A stretch of DNA of 64,000 nt, from assembly GCA_964442495.1 (NCBI GenBank), contig CAYTZN010000005.1:62001-126000 (forward strand), read 5' to 3'. Below the pieces are notes generated by a model. That model ran no database searches. It had not been told where the DNA came from and saw only the letters and a list, made by a program, of their open reading frames with translations. Of the stretch, positions 44,311-53,106 are shown one piece after another. This stretch comes from CAYTZN01 sp964442495 (lineage in GTDB: Bacteria > Pseudomonadota > Gammaproteobacteria > Legionellales > Legionellaceae). The translations under genes were made by a program, and so were the position numbers. How positions within the stretch are numbered: position 1 is the stretch's first letter; each line of letters begins with the position of its first letter.

Positions 44311-47031
44311 GTGAAAGGCATTGGCATCAAATATCAGCTCAGACTTACCACGCTTATACCCGTTCTTATGGTCGCCCTGTTGTTTGCGGTGTTTTACAAT
44401 GGCCAATTTGGCAGCGGATTAAAGCAACATATTTTACGGCTAGGTGAGGCATACATTCATCAATTATTACCTGCTGCTCAATTAGCCATGCTCAAAGATG
44501 ATCCTCGAGCCCTGCAAGGATTAATCGATGCATCCACCATCAATCCGGAAATACAAGCCTTGGCTTTTTATAATGCAAATGGGCAGTTGATTGCTTATAG
44601 GGGAGGGAAACAACCGCTTCACAACACCTTTACCCCTCCCCCATTCACCGGTGACTACGTTGAAAATAAACAAAAAAATCCCTATACCATCAATTTTGTA
44701 GCACCTATCATATTACCTAAAGACAATGCCTATACTGTGCCCCAAAAAAACCTTATCCCCCTTCAAGGCAACGATATTGTTGGCTGGTTATCCATTGATA
44801 TAGACACCCGCTCCATGCTGATTCAGCGCTATCAAATGTACATCGTGACTATTTTCATTACCCTTCTTGGCTTATTAATGGGACTGAGTATTCACTACTT
44901 TTTATCTAAACGCATTTATTTACCTATTGCACGCTTAAGACGCAGCATGAAGCAAATTTTAAGCAATGAATTTGAAACCCAAATCAAAATAGTTAGTACT
45001 GGCGAATTGGGGATTATTGAGCAAGGCTGCGCGCATTTGCAAAAGCACTATTTAAGATCTGTTCAAGAATTAAACCACCATATTGAAATAGCCACTGCAG
45101 ACTTGCAACAAAGCCTTGAGTTATTGGAAGAAAAAAATATAGAGCTATCCCTTGATAAAAAGAAATCCGAGGAGCGAAGCCGCCAAAAAGCAGAGCTTAT
45201 TGCCAACATGAGCCATGAAATTCGAACCCCCATGAATGGCGTTATTGGCTTTACCAATGTTCTTTTAGATAGCAAGCTAGACCCTCTGCAACTGGATTAT
45301 GTCAATACCATCAAGTCTTCTGCCCAAGATTTATTATCCATCATTAACGATATTCTTGATTACTCTAAAATGGACGTGGGTAAACTACACCTTGATTGCA
45401 TTCCTATCGACATACGTGCATGTATTGATGAAGTACTAGCCCTAACTGCGCCCATCGCCCATCGAAAAGGGATTGATCTTATCCCCTCTACAGCCATCAA
45501 TGTCCCTAAGACCATGCTAGGAGATCCTCTTCGTCTTAAACAAATGATCAGTAACCTTGTAAGCAATGCCATTAAATTTACAGAGCAAGGGTATGTGTTA
45601 ATTCGAACACACATCGAGCAAGAAACAGATAGGGACTATAGCCTTTCAATATCAGTGACGGACTCCGGGATAGGAATATCTACGGATGATCAAACCACGT
45701 TATTTAATGCATTTAATCAAGCGGACACCACCATTACTCGCCGCTATGGTGGCTCAGGGCTTGGGTTAGTCATTTGTAAAAAGCTTGCTGAGCAAATGCA
45801 GGGCCGTATATCAATAAAAAGTGAGATCCATAAAGGCTCTACCTTTTCTATCCATATCAAACTCGAAAAATTAGCCTCTTATGAAGTTGAAAAACGACAA
45901 ATTCACCGCTTTGCCAATTTAAACGTGATTTGTTTTGATGATAATCCGTTGCACTTAGAGGCAATATGCAATGGATTGGGCCATTGGGGTATTCATTGCA
46001 TGCCAGTCGATTCCTTCAGCAAACTTGGAGACGCGTTTAAAACGCATAGCAACTACCATCTTGCTTTTGTTAACGTGAACCAAGGTTGCGAACAGCAAGT
46101 AGCTGAATTATTGCGTCAACAATCCATGCCTTCTGTTCTTGTTTCTAAATGGCTCATTAAAGATTATGAAGCTTTAGGTGCCGATGGCTTTTTATTTAAA
46201 CCACCAAATATCCAAAAGCTCCACGATACAATTGAGTCTTTAATAAACAAAGTGGCGCTCACGAAAACACACACCCATGAATTAAATTATTTACGCCAAA
46301 AATTAGGTTTAATACAGCCGAGCCTACTCATAGCAGAAGATAATGCTGTTAATCAAATGCTTCTGCGCTCCATGCTTGGTGAAAGTGCCCTGATGGAAAT
46401 GGTCAGTGATGGCCAACAGGCGGTAAAAAATTGTAACCTCAAACGGTTTGATGCAATCGTTCTCGACCTTCAAATGCCTCTGCTCAATGGATTGGATGCA
46501 GCCCTCATGATTCGAGAAACCTCCATCATCAATCAACACACACCCATTATGCTCATCAGTGCGAATAGCAGCGATTTACATAAAAACCTTCTACCTTCAG
46601 CAGGTATTGGCCCGTGCTTGCAAAAACCCATCGATGAAGAAACGCTGCTTCGCGCACTTTTACGTCTGATTGATAAACCAAACCCTGTCGCTATCAATTG
46701 GACACTCTGCGTTCAAAAATTATCTGGAAACCATGCTTTAGCTCAAGAGTTTCTCGCTCGGTTCATTGAAGAGCTCTATATCAATCGTGAAGAATTTTTG
46801 CAATTAATGCGTGAAAATAATATTAAAGAACTAGAGCGAGCGGCACATAAACTCCACGGAGCTTGTTGTTTTTGCGGCGTTCCCTCCTTGCAACAGCACG
46901 TTATTCTAGTGGAAAACCTAGCGAAAAACGCAGTCTCAATGAACGAACTCAATGCAGCATTTTCTGCGTTAATTCAGAGTATTGATGACGTACTGAGTGA
47001 GTATAAACACTTAAACTTTGTAGAAATTTAG
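44311..47031 (+). CDS. letS: Tripartite hybrid sensor kinase LetS (GacS/BarA type)
   Basis: 906 residues, GTG start. Domains: membrane helix (about 12-29), periplasmic sensor (30-173), second helix (175-195), HAMP, coiled coil (about 255-292), HisKA with NMSHEIRTPMNG (His302), ATPase with NLVSNAIKFTE and GGSGLGLVICKKL, an atypical receiver (about 535-640) starting NVICFDDNPLHLEA, a canonical receiver with AEDNAVNQM and VLDLQMPLLNG (phosphoacceptor Asp), and a C-terminal HPt with RAAHKLHGACCFCG (His). This arrangement matches LetS of Legionella, which with LetA drives RsmY/RsmZ and the switch to transmissive phase, including effector expression. letA is not in the window. Confidence 0.93.
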   Translation: MKGIGIKYQLRLTTLIPVLMVALLFAVFYNGQFGSGLKQHILRLGEAYIHQLLPAAQLAMLKDDPRALQGLIDASTINPEIQALAFYNANGQLIAYRGGKQPLHNTFTPPPFTGDYVENKQKNPYTINFVAPIILPKDNAYTVPQKNLIPLQGNDIVGWLSIDIDTRSMLIQRYQMYIVTIFITLLGLLMGLSIHYFLSKRIYLPIARLRRSMKQILSNEFETQIKIVSTGELGIIEQGCAHLQKHYLRSVQELNHHIEIATADLQQSLELLEEKNIELSLDKKKSEERSRQKAELIANMSHEIRTPMNGVIGFTNVLLDSKLDPLQLDYVNTIKSSAQDLLSIINDILDYSKMDVGKLHLDCIPIDIRACIDEVLALTAPIAHRKGIDLIPSTAINVPKTMLGDPLRLKQMISNLVSNAIKFTEQGYVLIRTHIEQETDRDYSLSISVTDSGIGISTDDQTTLFNAFNQADTTITRRYGGSGLGLVICKKLAEQMQGRISIKSEIHKGSTFSIHIKLEKLASYEVEKRQIHRFANLNVICFDDNPLHLEAICNGLGHWGIHCMPVDSFSKLGDAFKTHSNYHLAFVNVNQGCEQQVAELLRQQSMPSVLVSKWLIKDYEALGADGFLFKPPNIQKLHDTIESLINKVALTKTHTHELNYLRQKLGLIQPSLLIAEDNAVNQMLLRSMLGESALMEMVSDGQQAVKNCNLKRFDAIVLDLQMPLLNGLDAALMIRETSIINQHTPIMLISANSSDLHKNLLPSAGIGPCLQKPIDEETLLRALLRLIDKPNPVAINWTLCVQKLSGNHALAQEFLARFIEELYINREEFLQLMRENNIKELERAAHKLHGACCFCGVPSLQQHVILVENLAKNAVSMNELNAAFSALIQSIDDVLSEYKHLNFVEI

Positions 47032-47143
47032 CGCCCCAATAAATAAAAAGGAGTGCCCTCTTCACGTAGGGAAATATCATTGTAAGAAAGGTGTTACGGT
47101 TTATAAAACACGGCACTATTAGTTGTATGAAACAGGAGAGATA

Positions 47144-48385
47144 ATGTCAGTAAAAAATGCTATTTATGCACAATCTGGCGGGGTCACCGCCGTTATTAAT
47201 GCATCCGCTTGTGGCGTCATACAAACTGCGCGCCAGCACCCTCATCAAATTGGCAAGGTTTTTGCCGCTAAAAACGGGATTATTGGAGCCTTGCAAGAGG
47301 AGTTAATTGATACATCACTAGAAGATGATCTTGCCATTGCGAAGTTACTCCACACACCTTCAGGAGCATTTGGTTCATGCCGTTACAAATTAAAAGACAG
47401 TGGGCCTGAGTTTCAGCGCCTTCTTGATGTTTTCAAAGCACACAATATTGGTTATTTCTTCTACAACGGTGGTGGTGACTCACAGGATACCGCAAACAAA
47501 ATAGCTAACATGAGTATTGCGGCTGGTTTCCCTGTAACCTGTATTGGCATTCCTAAAACAGTGGACAATGATTTACCCTTTACAGACACCTGTCCAGGAT
47601 TTGGATCTGTTGCAAAATATATAGCTGTATCAACGCTTGAAGCAGGCTTTGATGTGGCCTCAATGGCAGCCTCCTCCACAAAAGTCTTTATTCTAGAGGT
47701 CATGGGAAGACACGCCGGATGGATAGCGGCTAGCAGTGGAATAGCTAGCACCCGCAATAACGAACCGCCTCATATTATTTTATTTCCTGAAGTACCGTTT
47801 AATCAAACTTACTTTCTAAAACGCGTTGCTGAATGCGTAGAAAACCATGGTTATTGCGTGGTTGTTGTTTCAGAAGGTGTACGTAATGAACAAGGTCAAT
47901 TTTTAAGTGATGCAGGCGTACGTGACGCCTTTGGCCATGCACAGTTAGGCGGGGTAGCCCCTCTTCTTGCACAATTGATTAAACGTGAATTAAACCTTAA
48001 GTACCATTGGGCAGTAGCCGATTATTTACAACGTGCCGCTCGTCACTTATCTTCTTCAGTCGATGTTGAGCAAGCCTATGCATTAGGGAAAGCTGCCGTA
48101 GAATTAGCCCTTCAGGGTCACAATGCGATTATGCCTACTATTGTCAGGGAGCAAGACGCCCCTTATCAATGGTCTATTGGACATGTGCCATTAGCAGATG
48201 TTGCAAACCAAGAGAAAAAAATGCCTAAAGAGTACATCAGTGCAGATGGAATGGGGATTACAGATGCATGTCGCCGCTATTTAACGCCACTTATCCAAGG
48301 TGAGGCATACCCACCATATAAAGATGGCCTACCTGATTATGTGCGCCTCAAAAACACCCTTGTTACTAAAAAGCTAGATAGATAA
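47144..48385 (+). CDS. pfp: Pyrophosphate-dependent 6-phosphofructokinase
   Basis: 413 residues. The ATG at 47144 follows CAGGAGAGATA. The substrate loop FYNGGGDSQDT, PKTVDNDLPFTDTCPGFGSVAKY and MGRHAGWIAA motifs are those of the phosphofructokinase family; the Lys in PKTVDND and the Asp in GGGDS are the residues that select PPi over ATP. It catalyses the reversible fructose-6-phosphate/fructose-1,6-bisphosphate step. Legionella glycolysis uses PPi-type PFK, and this gene fits that. Confidence 0.9.
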   Translation: MSVKNAIYAQSGGVTAVINASACGVIQTARQHPHQIGKVFAAKNGIIGALQEELIDTSLEDDLAIAKLLHTPSGAFGSCRYKLKDSGPEFQRLLDVFKAHNIGYFFYNGGGDSQDTANKIANMSIAAGFPVTCIGIPKTVDNDLPFTDTCPGFGSVAKYIAVSTLEAGFDVASMAASSTKVFILEVMGRHAGWIAASSGIASTRNNEPPHIILFPEVPFNQTYFLKRVAECVENHGYCVVVVSEGVRNEQGQFLSDAGVRDAFGHAQLGGVAPLLAQLIKRELNLKYHWAVADYLQRAARHLSSSVDVEQAYALGKAAVELALQGHNAIMPTIVREQDAPYQWSIGHVPLADVANQEKKMPKEYISADGMGITDACRRYLTPLIQGEAYPPYKDGLPDYVRLKNTLVTKKLDR

Positions 48386-48412
48386 ATATCCTTTTTAATT
48401 GTTTATGGGCAT

Positions 48413-48441
48413 AAAAAAGCCGCCAGAACGGCGGCTTTTTT
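48413..48441. terminator. Bidirectional intrinsic terminator
   Basis: GCCGCC-AGAAC-GGCGGC stem with A6 on the left and T6 on the right. It serves both pfp (plus) and the pilin gene at 48455 (minus). Confidence 0.9.
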
Positions 48442-48454
48442 CCATACATTGCTA

Positions 48455-48871
48455 TTATGGTCTGCAACTAGCTGGACGGTATTTAGGAAGTAATGTACCC
48501 AAAGTACAATCCCATGTTACATCGCCATTCGCTGTTAAGGTAGGTGTCATAATAATGTCAGCGGGTCCACCTGCAGCAGCTGCATAAGTGATGGTTATCA
48601 CACCATTAGCACCAACAACAATAGACGTGACATTTGCTGTAGGAGCAGGGCTTGTGTAACCTGTAGCTGCTTGAGTGGCTGGTAGAGCGTTGTTGGTCAT
48701 CGCTGTTTCAGACACGGCAAGCTTAGCAGATGATGCCATTTCTAACCCTTCTGTTACGCGTGCTCGGATGGTGTAATCCTGATACGCAGGAATCGCAATG
48801 GCCGCTAGAATACCAATAATGGCAACCACGATCATCAACTCAATCAATGTAAAACCTTTTTGCTGTTTCAT
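48455..48871 (-). CDS. pilA: Type IV pilin, copy 1
   Basis: 138-residue type IVa major-type pilin. The ATG at 48871 follows GGGGAAAGTC; 18 upstream residues in frame are not pilin-like. The prepilin leader MKQQKG is cleaved by PilD before the methylated Phe of FTLIELMIVVAIIGILAAIAIPAYQ. The C-terminal disulfide pair is WDCTLGTLLPKYRPASC. It is followed upstream by a second pilin with about 60 percent identity. PilA in Legionella functions in attachment and natural competence. Confidence 0.92.
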   Translation of the reverse strand: MKQQKGFTLIELMIVVAIIGILAAIAIPAYQDYTIRARVTEGLEMASSAKLAVSETAMTNNALPATQAATGYTSPAPTANVTSIVVGANGVITITYAAAAGGPADIIMTPTLTANGDVTWDCTLGTLLPKYRPASCRP

Positions 48872-49039
48872 GACTTTCCCCTTAAATGAATACTCACCTA
48901 TATAATCATGCAAGTTAAATGCCAACTACACAATATGTTTTTATAGCATCTATGAAAAAAAATTTCTGTAAAATGTGACCAAAAAGGTCAGTATGTGTCA
49001 TTTTATAGAAATATTAGGTCGGTTGATTACAAACGCCGT

Positions 49040-49450
49040 CTAAGATCTGCAATTTGCAGGACGGTATTTTGTTATCAATGTCCCCCCGAAGCAATCCCAG
49101 ATCACGCCATTTGGTGTCAGCGTGGGTGTCAAAATAATCGTCCCACTGCCAATGGACGCAGGATATGTAATAGTAATAATACCATTTGCTCCAATGACAA
49201 TTGAGGCAACGTTTCGTGTGGCAACTGGGGTGATATAGCCTGTTACAGCTTGATCGGCGGGCAACGAGCCGTTTGTCATTGCGGTTTCAGACACCGCAAG
49301 TTTTGCAGAAGATGCCATTTCCAACCCCTCTGTTATGCGGGTTCGGATGGTATAATCTTGGTACATAGGAAAAATAGCGATGGCCACAAGAATACCAACA
49401 ATAGACACCACAATCATCAGTTCGATCAGTGTAAATCCTGTTTGTTTCAT
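49040..49450 (-). CDS. Type IV pilin, copy 2, with one-residue insertion in the N-terminal helix
   Basis: 136-residue pilin from the ATG at 49450. Leader MKQTG, then FTLIELMIVVSIVGILVAIAIFPMYQDY. Copy 1 has AIAIPAYQDY; here an extra residue (Phe codon TTT inside a T-run) moves the conserved helix-kink Pro one position. The C-terminal Cys pair (WDCFGGTLITKYRPANC) is kept. It is a tandem paralogue of the pilin at 48455, 168 bases apart, so each may have its own promoter. It may be an alternative pilin or a non-assembling decoy. Confidence 0.9.
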   Translation of the reverse strand: MKQTGFTLIELMIVVSIVGILVAIAIFPMYQDYTIRTRITEGLEMASSAKLAVSETAMTNGSLPADQAVTGYITPVATRNVASIVIGANGIITITYPASIGSGTIILTPTLTPNGVIWDCFGGTLITKYRPANCRS

Positions 49451-49575
49451 GACGGTTCTCTCAATCAATCAACAATTACACTCAATATGACGCATATTTA
49501 GTGCCATTCAAAGGCTAGTACTATTTAATATAGCTGCGTATACTTTACATTTTTAAAACAATAACAAACCTAACT

Positions 49576-49893
49576 ATGTCACGCAAGCTACGTCTTCATC
49601 ATGCATTATCTTTAGAATTAAATCCAGAACAGTTGATTGTTGAGGACGAATCCTATCGCCACCAAGTGCCTAGAGATGCCGAAACGCATTTTAAAGTCAT
49701 TGCTGTATCTACAAAATTTGAACATTTACGTCCTGTCGCCCGTCACCGACTAGTCAACACATTGCTAGCGCCAGAGTTCCAATCGGGCTTGCATGCGCTA
49801 AGCTTGCATTTGTATACCCCAGCAGAATGGCAAACAAAAAACGCCACTGTACCCAACTCCCCCCCTTGTCGAAATCATAAACACGAAGATTAG
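49576..49893 (+). CDS. bolA: BolA family protein
   Basis: 105 residues. The BolA core HFKVIAVSTKFEHLRPVARHRLVNTLLAPEFQSGLHALSLHLYTPAEW contains the conserved RHRxVxxxL and the invariant His that helps bind the Fe-S cluster with monothiol glutaredoxin. It acts in iron and envelope stress responses. N-terminal 35 residues are family-variable. Starts at an ATG after a weak ribosome site. Confidence 0.9.
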   Translation: MSRKLRLHHALSLELNPEQLIVEDESYRHQVPRDAETHFKVIAVSTKFEHLRPVARHRLVNTLLAPEFQSGLHALSLHLYTPAEWQTKNATVPNSPPCRNHKHED

Positions 49894-49970
49894 AGCTTTT
49901 TATAAACACTTCGGTTTTTTTATAGCTTGGTTTTAAATATCCTAAAGCACCCCCGTACTGCGGACAACCC

Positions 49971-50010
49971 GAGTTATCTAGGACCTATATCAACAGGCCC
50001 TAGATAACTC
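49971..50010. repeat. 12-bp inverted repeat, part of the modular repeat family
   Basis: GAGTTATCTAGG and CCTAGATAACTC are perfect complements around a 16-base loop containing CCTATA and CAACAG. AGGACCTATA and CAACAG-CCCTAGA recur at 55312-55348, and TACTGCGGACA lies just upstream. It could also terminate bolA transcription. The rest of 49894-50133 shows no gene. Confidence 0.55.
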
Positions 50011-50133
50011 AGATTTTTATATTACTAACTTTGCAAAAAAACCGCCCCGCGGAGTGCATTCAAAAAAACTCGTTCCCAGCTATCGGCTTTCCCGATATAA
50101 TGTTTATCTTTTTGTCAAAAAAGGTTGTTGGAA

Positions 50134-51540
50134 ATGAAAGCATTGTCTTCAGAAAAAATTTCAGTGCTTGCACTGGTGTTATTGATCACTGGGGCCATCG
50201 ACAGCATTCGTAATTTACCCGCAACTGCATTGTTCGGTTCATCACTTATTTTTTTCTTTATTTTCTCAGCCCTGGTTTTTTTGATACCAGTGGCATTGGT
50301 TTCTGCAGAACTGTCCTCAACGTGGTCTGAAGAGGAAGGCGGCATATACAGTTGGGTTCGACATGCATTTGGCGATAATGTTGCTTTTTTTACCATTTGG
50401 CTGCAGTGGATCAATACTATGGTTTGGTACCCATCCATTCTTTTATTCATTGCAGGAACATTGGCTTATTTGATAAACCCTGAACTTGCACAAAATAAAT
50501 TGTACTTAATAAGTGTCATTTTAACTGCTTTTTGGTCTTTAACAATTTTAGGGTTATCAGGGTTACGTGCTTCTGCGGCATTTGCAGGTGTTTGTGCCAT
50601 TGCCGGGATGATTGTGCCCATGGGACTCATTATTCTATTGGCAGTAATATGGCTCCTACAAGGTAACCCTATTGCGATAGACCTCCATTTAGAAAGTCTC
50701 CTGCCTCATTGGAAAGACTCACAATCTTGGATATCTTTAACGGCTATCATGACTTCTTTTCTTGGCATGGAGCTCGCAGCGGTGCATGTACGCAATGTGC
50801 AGAATCCCCAGCGCAACTTTCCCCGAGCCATGTTACTTTCGGTAATTTTAATCTTAACCACGATGATTTTTGGCTCATTAGCAATCGCCTTTGTGCTGCC
50901 TGCTGAGCAAATCAGTTTGGTAAATGGCGTTCCACAAGCCTTCACCAACTTCTTTGAGGCTTATCATTTAAAGGGCCTCATGCCTATTATCATTGCTTTA
51001 CTGTTACTAGGAAGCTTAGGCGGCATGGTAAATTGGATCATTTCCCCTGCAAAAGGGTTATTGTTAGCCGCTGATAATGGCTTTTTACCCCATTGGCTTT
51101 ATCGTTTAAATAAGCATGGTGTAGCTTCTCGCATTTTACTTCTTCAAGCGGTTTTAGTGACGTTATTGTGTGGTGGTTTTTTACTTTTCCCATCCGTAAA
51201 TGGTATTTACTGGCTCTTCACCGCGCTAAGCACTGAGCTCTACATCATGATGTATGTCATGCTCTTTATTGCAGCTATTCGTTTAAAGGGTAAATTTAAA
51301 AATTTACCCCGCCCGTTTTCCATTCCTGGAGGGCATTTTGGTTACTATTTTACTTGCTTTTTAGGCCTTGCGGGTTGCGGTATCACCCTCTTTGTGGGAT
51401 TTTTTCCTCCAGAAGCAAGCATGGACGTCGGAGGCACGACACATTTTCGTGTGATTTTTAGCGGCGGCATTATTTTTATGCTTATTCCTGCCTTTTTACT
51501 GTATTTAAGAAGAGCAAGCCAACAGCAGCTAGGGGCTTAA
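50134..51540 (+). CDS. APC-superfamily amino acid permease
   Basis: Integral membrane amino acid transporter or antiporter of 468 residues with about 12 helices. Helix 1 has VLLITGAIDSIRNLPATALFG, matching the unwound-helix substrate site, and a conserved acid-rich loop SAELSSTWSEEEGGIYSWV. The overall pattern is like the glutamate/GABA antiporter GadC and related Legionella permeases (some contribute to nutrient acquisition in the vacuole). The ATG at 50134 is chosen over a TTG 9 bases upstream. The substrate is not determined. Convergent with kdsB, overlapping by 12 bases. Confidence 0.8.
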   Translation: MKALSSEKISVLALVLLITGAIDSIRNLPATALFGSSLIFFFIFSALVFLIPVALVSAELSSTWSEEEGGIYSWVRHAFGDNVAFFTIWLQWINTMVWYPSILLFIAGTLAYLINPELAQNKLYLISVILTAFWSLTILGLSGLRASAAFAGVCAIAGMIVPMGLIILLAVIWLLQGNPIAIDLHLESLLPHWKDSQSWISLTAIMTSFLGMELAAVHVRNVQNPQRNFPRAMLLSVILILTTMIFGSLAIAFVLPAEQISLVNGVPQAFTNFFEAYHLKGLMPIIIALLLLGSLGGMVNWIISPAKGLLLAADNGFLPHWLYRLNKHGVASRILLLQAVLVTLLCGGFLLFPSVNGIYWLFTALSTELYIMMYVMLFIAAIRLKGKFKNLPRPFSIPGGHFGYYFTCFLGLAGCGITLFVGFFPPEASMDVGGTTHFRVIFSGGIIFMLIPAFLLYLRRASQQQLGA

Positions 51541-52263
51541 GTACATACGAATTTTTTCAAAATCTTCAGGCGTGTTAATGTCTTGCAATGGGCAAACACA
51601 CGCCTCATCTACTTTAATACTAAAACCAGCCCCCAACACGCGAAGTTGCTCCAGAGCTTCTGCTGCCTCTAATTCAGACACTGGCCACTTCACAATATCT
51701 AAAAGGAATCCTGCGCGATAAGCGTATAAACCAATATGCCGAAAAAGATGTTTTGCTGCGACCGTCTTGTCACGATAATAAGGAATCGTACATCTTGAAA
51801 AATAAAGGGCAAGGTTATTCACATCACGTACAACTTTAACCACGTTAGGATTGTTGGCGGTTGCCTCATCGTCAATAGGCCAACACAATGTCGCCATGGG
51901 TACATTGCTAGAAGCCAAACTCGCTGCAACTTGTACTATCAATTCCGGTGCTATCAAGGGCTCATCGCCTTGCACATTAACAATAATATCCTCTGGCATA
52001 AAATCAGCTTTAGCCACCACTTCAGCAATCCTATCCGTACCTGATTGATGAGTAGACGCCGTCATCAAAACATTTGCACCGAAATCTCTAGCTTTTTTAA
52101 AAATAGCATCGTTATCAGTTGCAATGGTTATAGACTTAGGATTCGCCAATAACACTTGCCGATAAACCCGCTCAATGATGCTCTGACCATAAAGCTCCAT
52201 CAATAATTTTCCGGGCAAACGTGTGGATTCTAATCGTGCAGGAATAATGACATGAAAACTCAT
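51529..52263 (-). CDS. kdsB: 3-deoxy-manno-octulosonate cytidylyltransferase
   Basis: Activates Kdo with CTP for lipopolysaccharide synthesis, 244 residues. Family motifs: VIIPARLESTRLPGKLLMEL (nucleotide-binding), GANVLMTASTHQSGTDRIAE, IIVNVQGDEPLIAP and RHIGLYAYRAGFL. Its start overlaps the small ycaR stop by 4 bases, an ATGA coupling. Confidence 0.96.
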   Translation of the reverse strand: MSFHVIIPARLESTRLPGKLLMELYGQSIIERVYRQVLLANPKSITIATDNDAIFKKARDFGANVLMTASTHQSGTDRIAEVVAKADFMPEDIIVNVQGDEPLIAPELIVQVAASLASSNVPMATLCWPIDDEATANNPNVVKVVRDVNNLALYFSRCTIPYYRDKTVAAKHLFRHIGLYAYRAGFLLDIVKWPVSELEAAEALEQLRVLGAGFSIKVDEACVCPLQDINTPEDFEKIRMYLSP

Positions 52264-52439
52264 AATTGGTCTTTTTCTTCTAATGAAAGTACACGAGCCT
52301 CAGGCTCCAACATCACAGGGATACCATCACGAATAGGATAGGCTAATCTATCAAAACGACAAATAAGCTCGTTTTTTTTGAGCAATAATTTACCCTTGCA
52401 CAATGGGCACACCAGAATGTCTAATATTTTTTTATTCAT
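52260..52439 (-). CDS. ycaR: Trm112/YcaR family zinc-ribbon-like protein
   Basis: 59 residues, MNKKILDILVCPLCKGKLLLKK... with CPLC as the single N-terminal CxxC and one later Cys (LICRFD); the second Cys pair of Trm112 is incomplete. It ends ARVLSLEEKDQL. It lies just ahead of kdsB in nearly all gammaproteobacteria, which supports the identity. Function unknown in bacteria; the eukaryotic homologue activates methyltransferases. Confidence 0.85.
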   Translation of the reverse strand: MNKKILDILVCPLCKGKLLLKKNELICRFDRLAYPIRDGIPVMLEPEARVLSLEEKDQL

Positions 52440-52440
52440 A

Positions 52441-53097
52441 CTATTTCTCCCCTTGCGTCACTTGATCACGTACGTATACAGGCAATGCCTCTGCTGCACT
52501 CACTGGATTGATTTGCCCACTTTGTACTAGACGAATCATGGCACTGGCTTTTGGAAAAGCCGAGCTATATTTCACAATGTTTTGTTGTAGAGTGGGCGGC
52601 AAAATAGGTAGGTATGCCTCATACCCTACACCGGCTAAAAGAATAGAGGACACTTCGGGCAAAAGAATATCAAAAGGCGCACTCACTTGTTCATTGCCTT
52701 GCAACACACCCTTATGAAAATACCCCCAATACACTTGATGCATCCGAGCATCCATCATCGCTAACACATGGGAATAGGGCGCTACTTGCTGCACCTCATT
52801 GTTAATGGCGGCAAGACTACTGACTGGATACAAAGGCAAGTCGTGAGCATAAGCCAACCCTTTTGCGACACTACACGCAATACGTAAGCCCGTAAAACTG
52901 CCAGGACCTCTCCCAAAAGCAATGCCGTTTAGCTCTCTAAAAGAAATTTCTGCACGTTGCAAAAGGCGCTCGACCATGGGCAATAACAATTGCGCATGCT
53001 GACGAAACCCTTCTTGTTCTTCAGAGTAATGCTCACCAAATGCCTCTATTGCAACCGTGGCGAGCTCTGACGACGTATCAATTGCTAGTATATTCAT
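52441..53097 (-). CDS. tsaB: tRNA threonylcarbamoyladenosine modification protein TsaB
   Basis: 218 residues, ASKHA-fold partner of TsaD in making t6A37 on ANN-decoding tRNAs. N-terminal MNILAIDTSSELATVAIE (phosphate 1 loop), QHAQLLLPMVERLL and GIAFGRGPGSFTGLRIACSVAKGLA are typical. It lies directly between the helicase gene and ycaR on the same strand, 9 bases from the former. Confidence 0.95.
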   Translation of the reverse strand: MNILAIDTSSELATVAIEAFGEHYSEEQEGFRQHAQLLLPMVERLLQRAEISFRELNGIAFGRGPGSFTGLRIACSVAKGLAYAHDLPLYPVSSLAAINNEVQQVAPYSHVLAMMDARMHQVYWGYFHKGVLQGNEQVSAPFDILLPEVSSILLAGVGYEAYLPILPPTLQQNIVKYSSAFPKASAMIRLVQSGQINPVSAAEALPVYVRDQVTQGEK

Positions 53098-53106
53098 ACA
53101 GATAAC

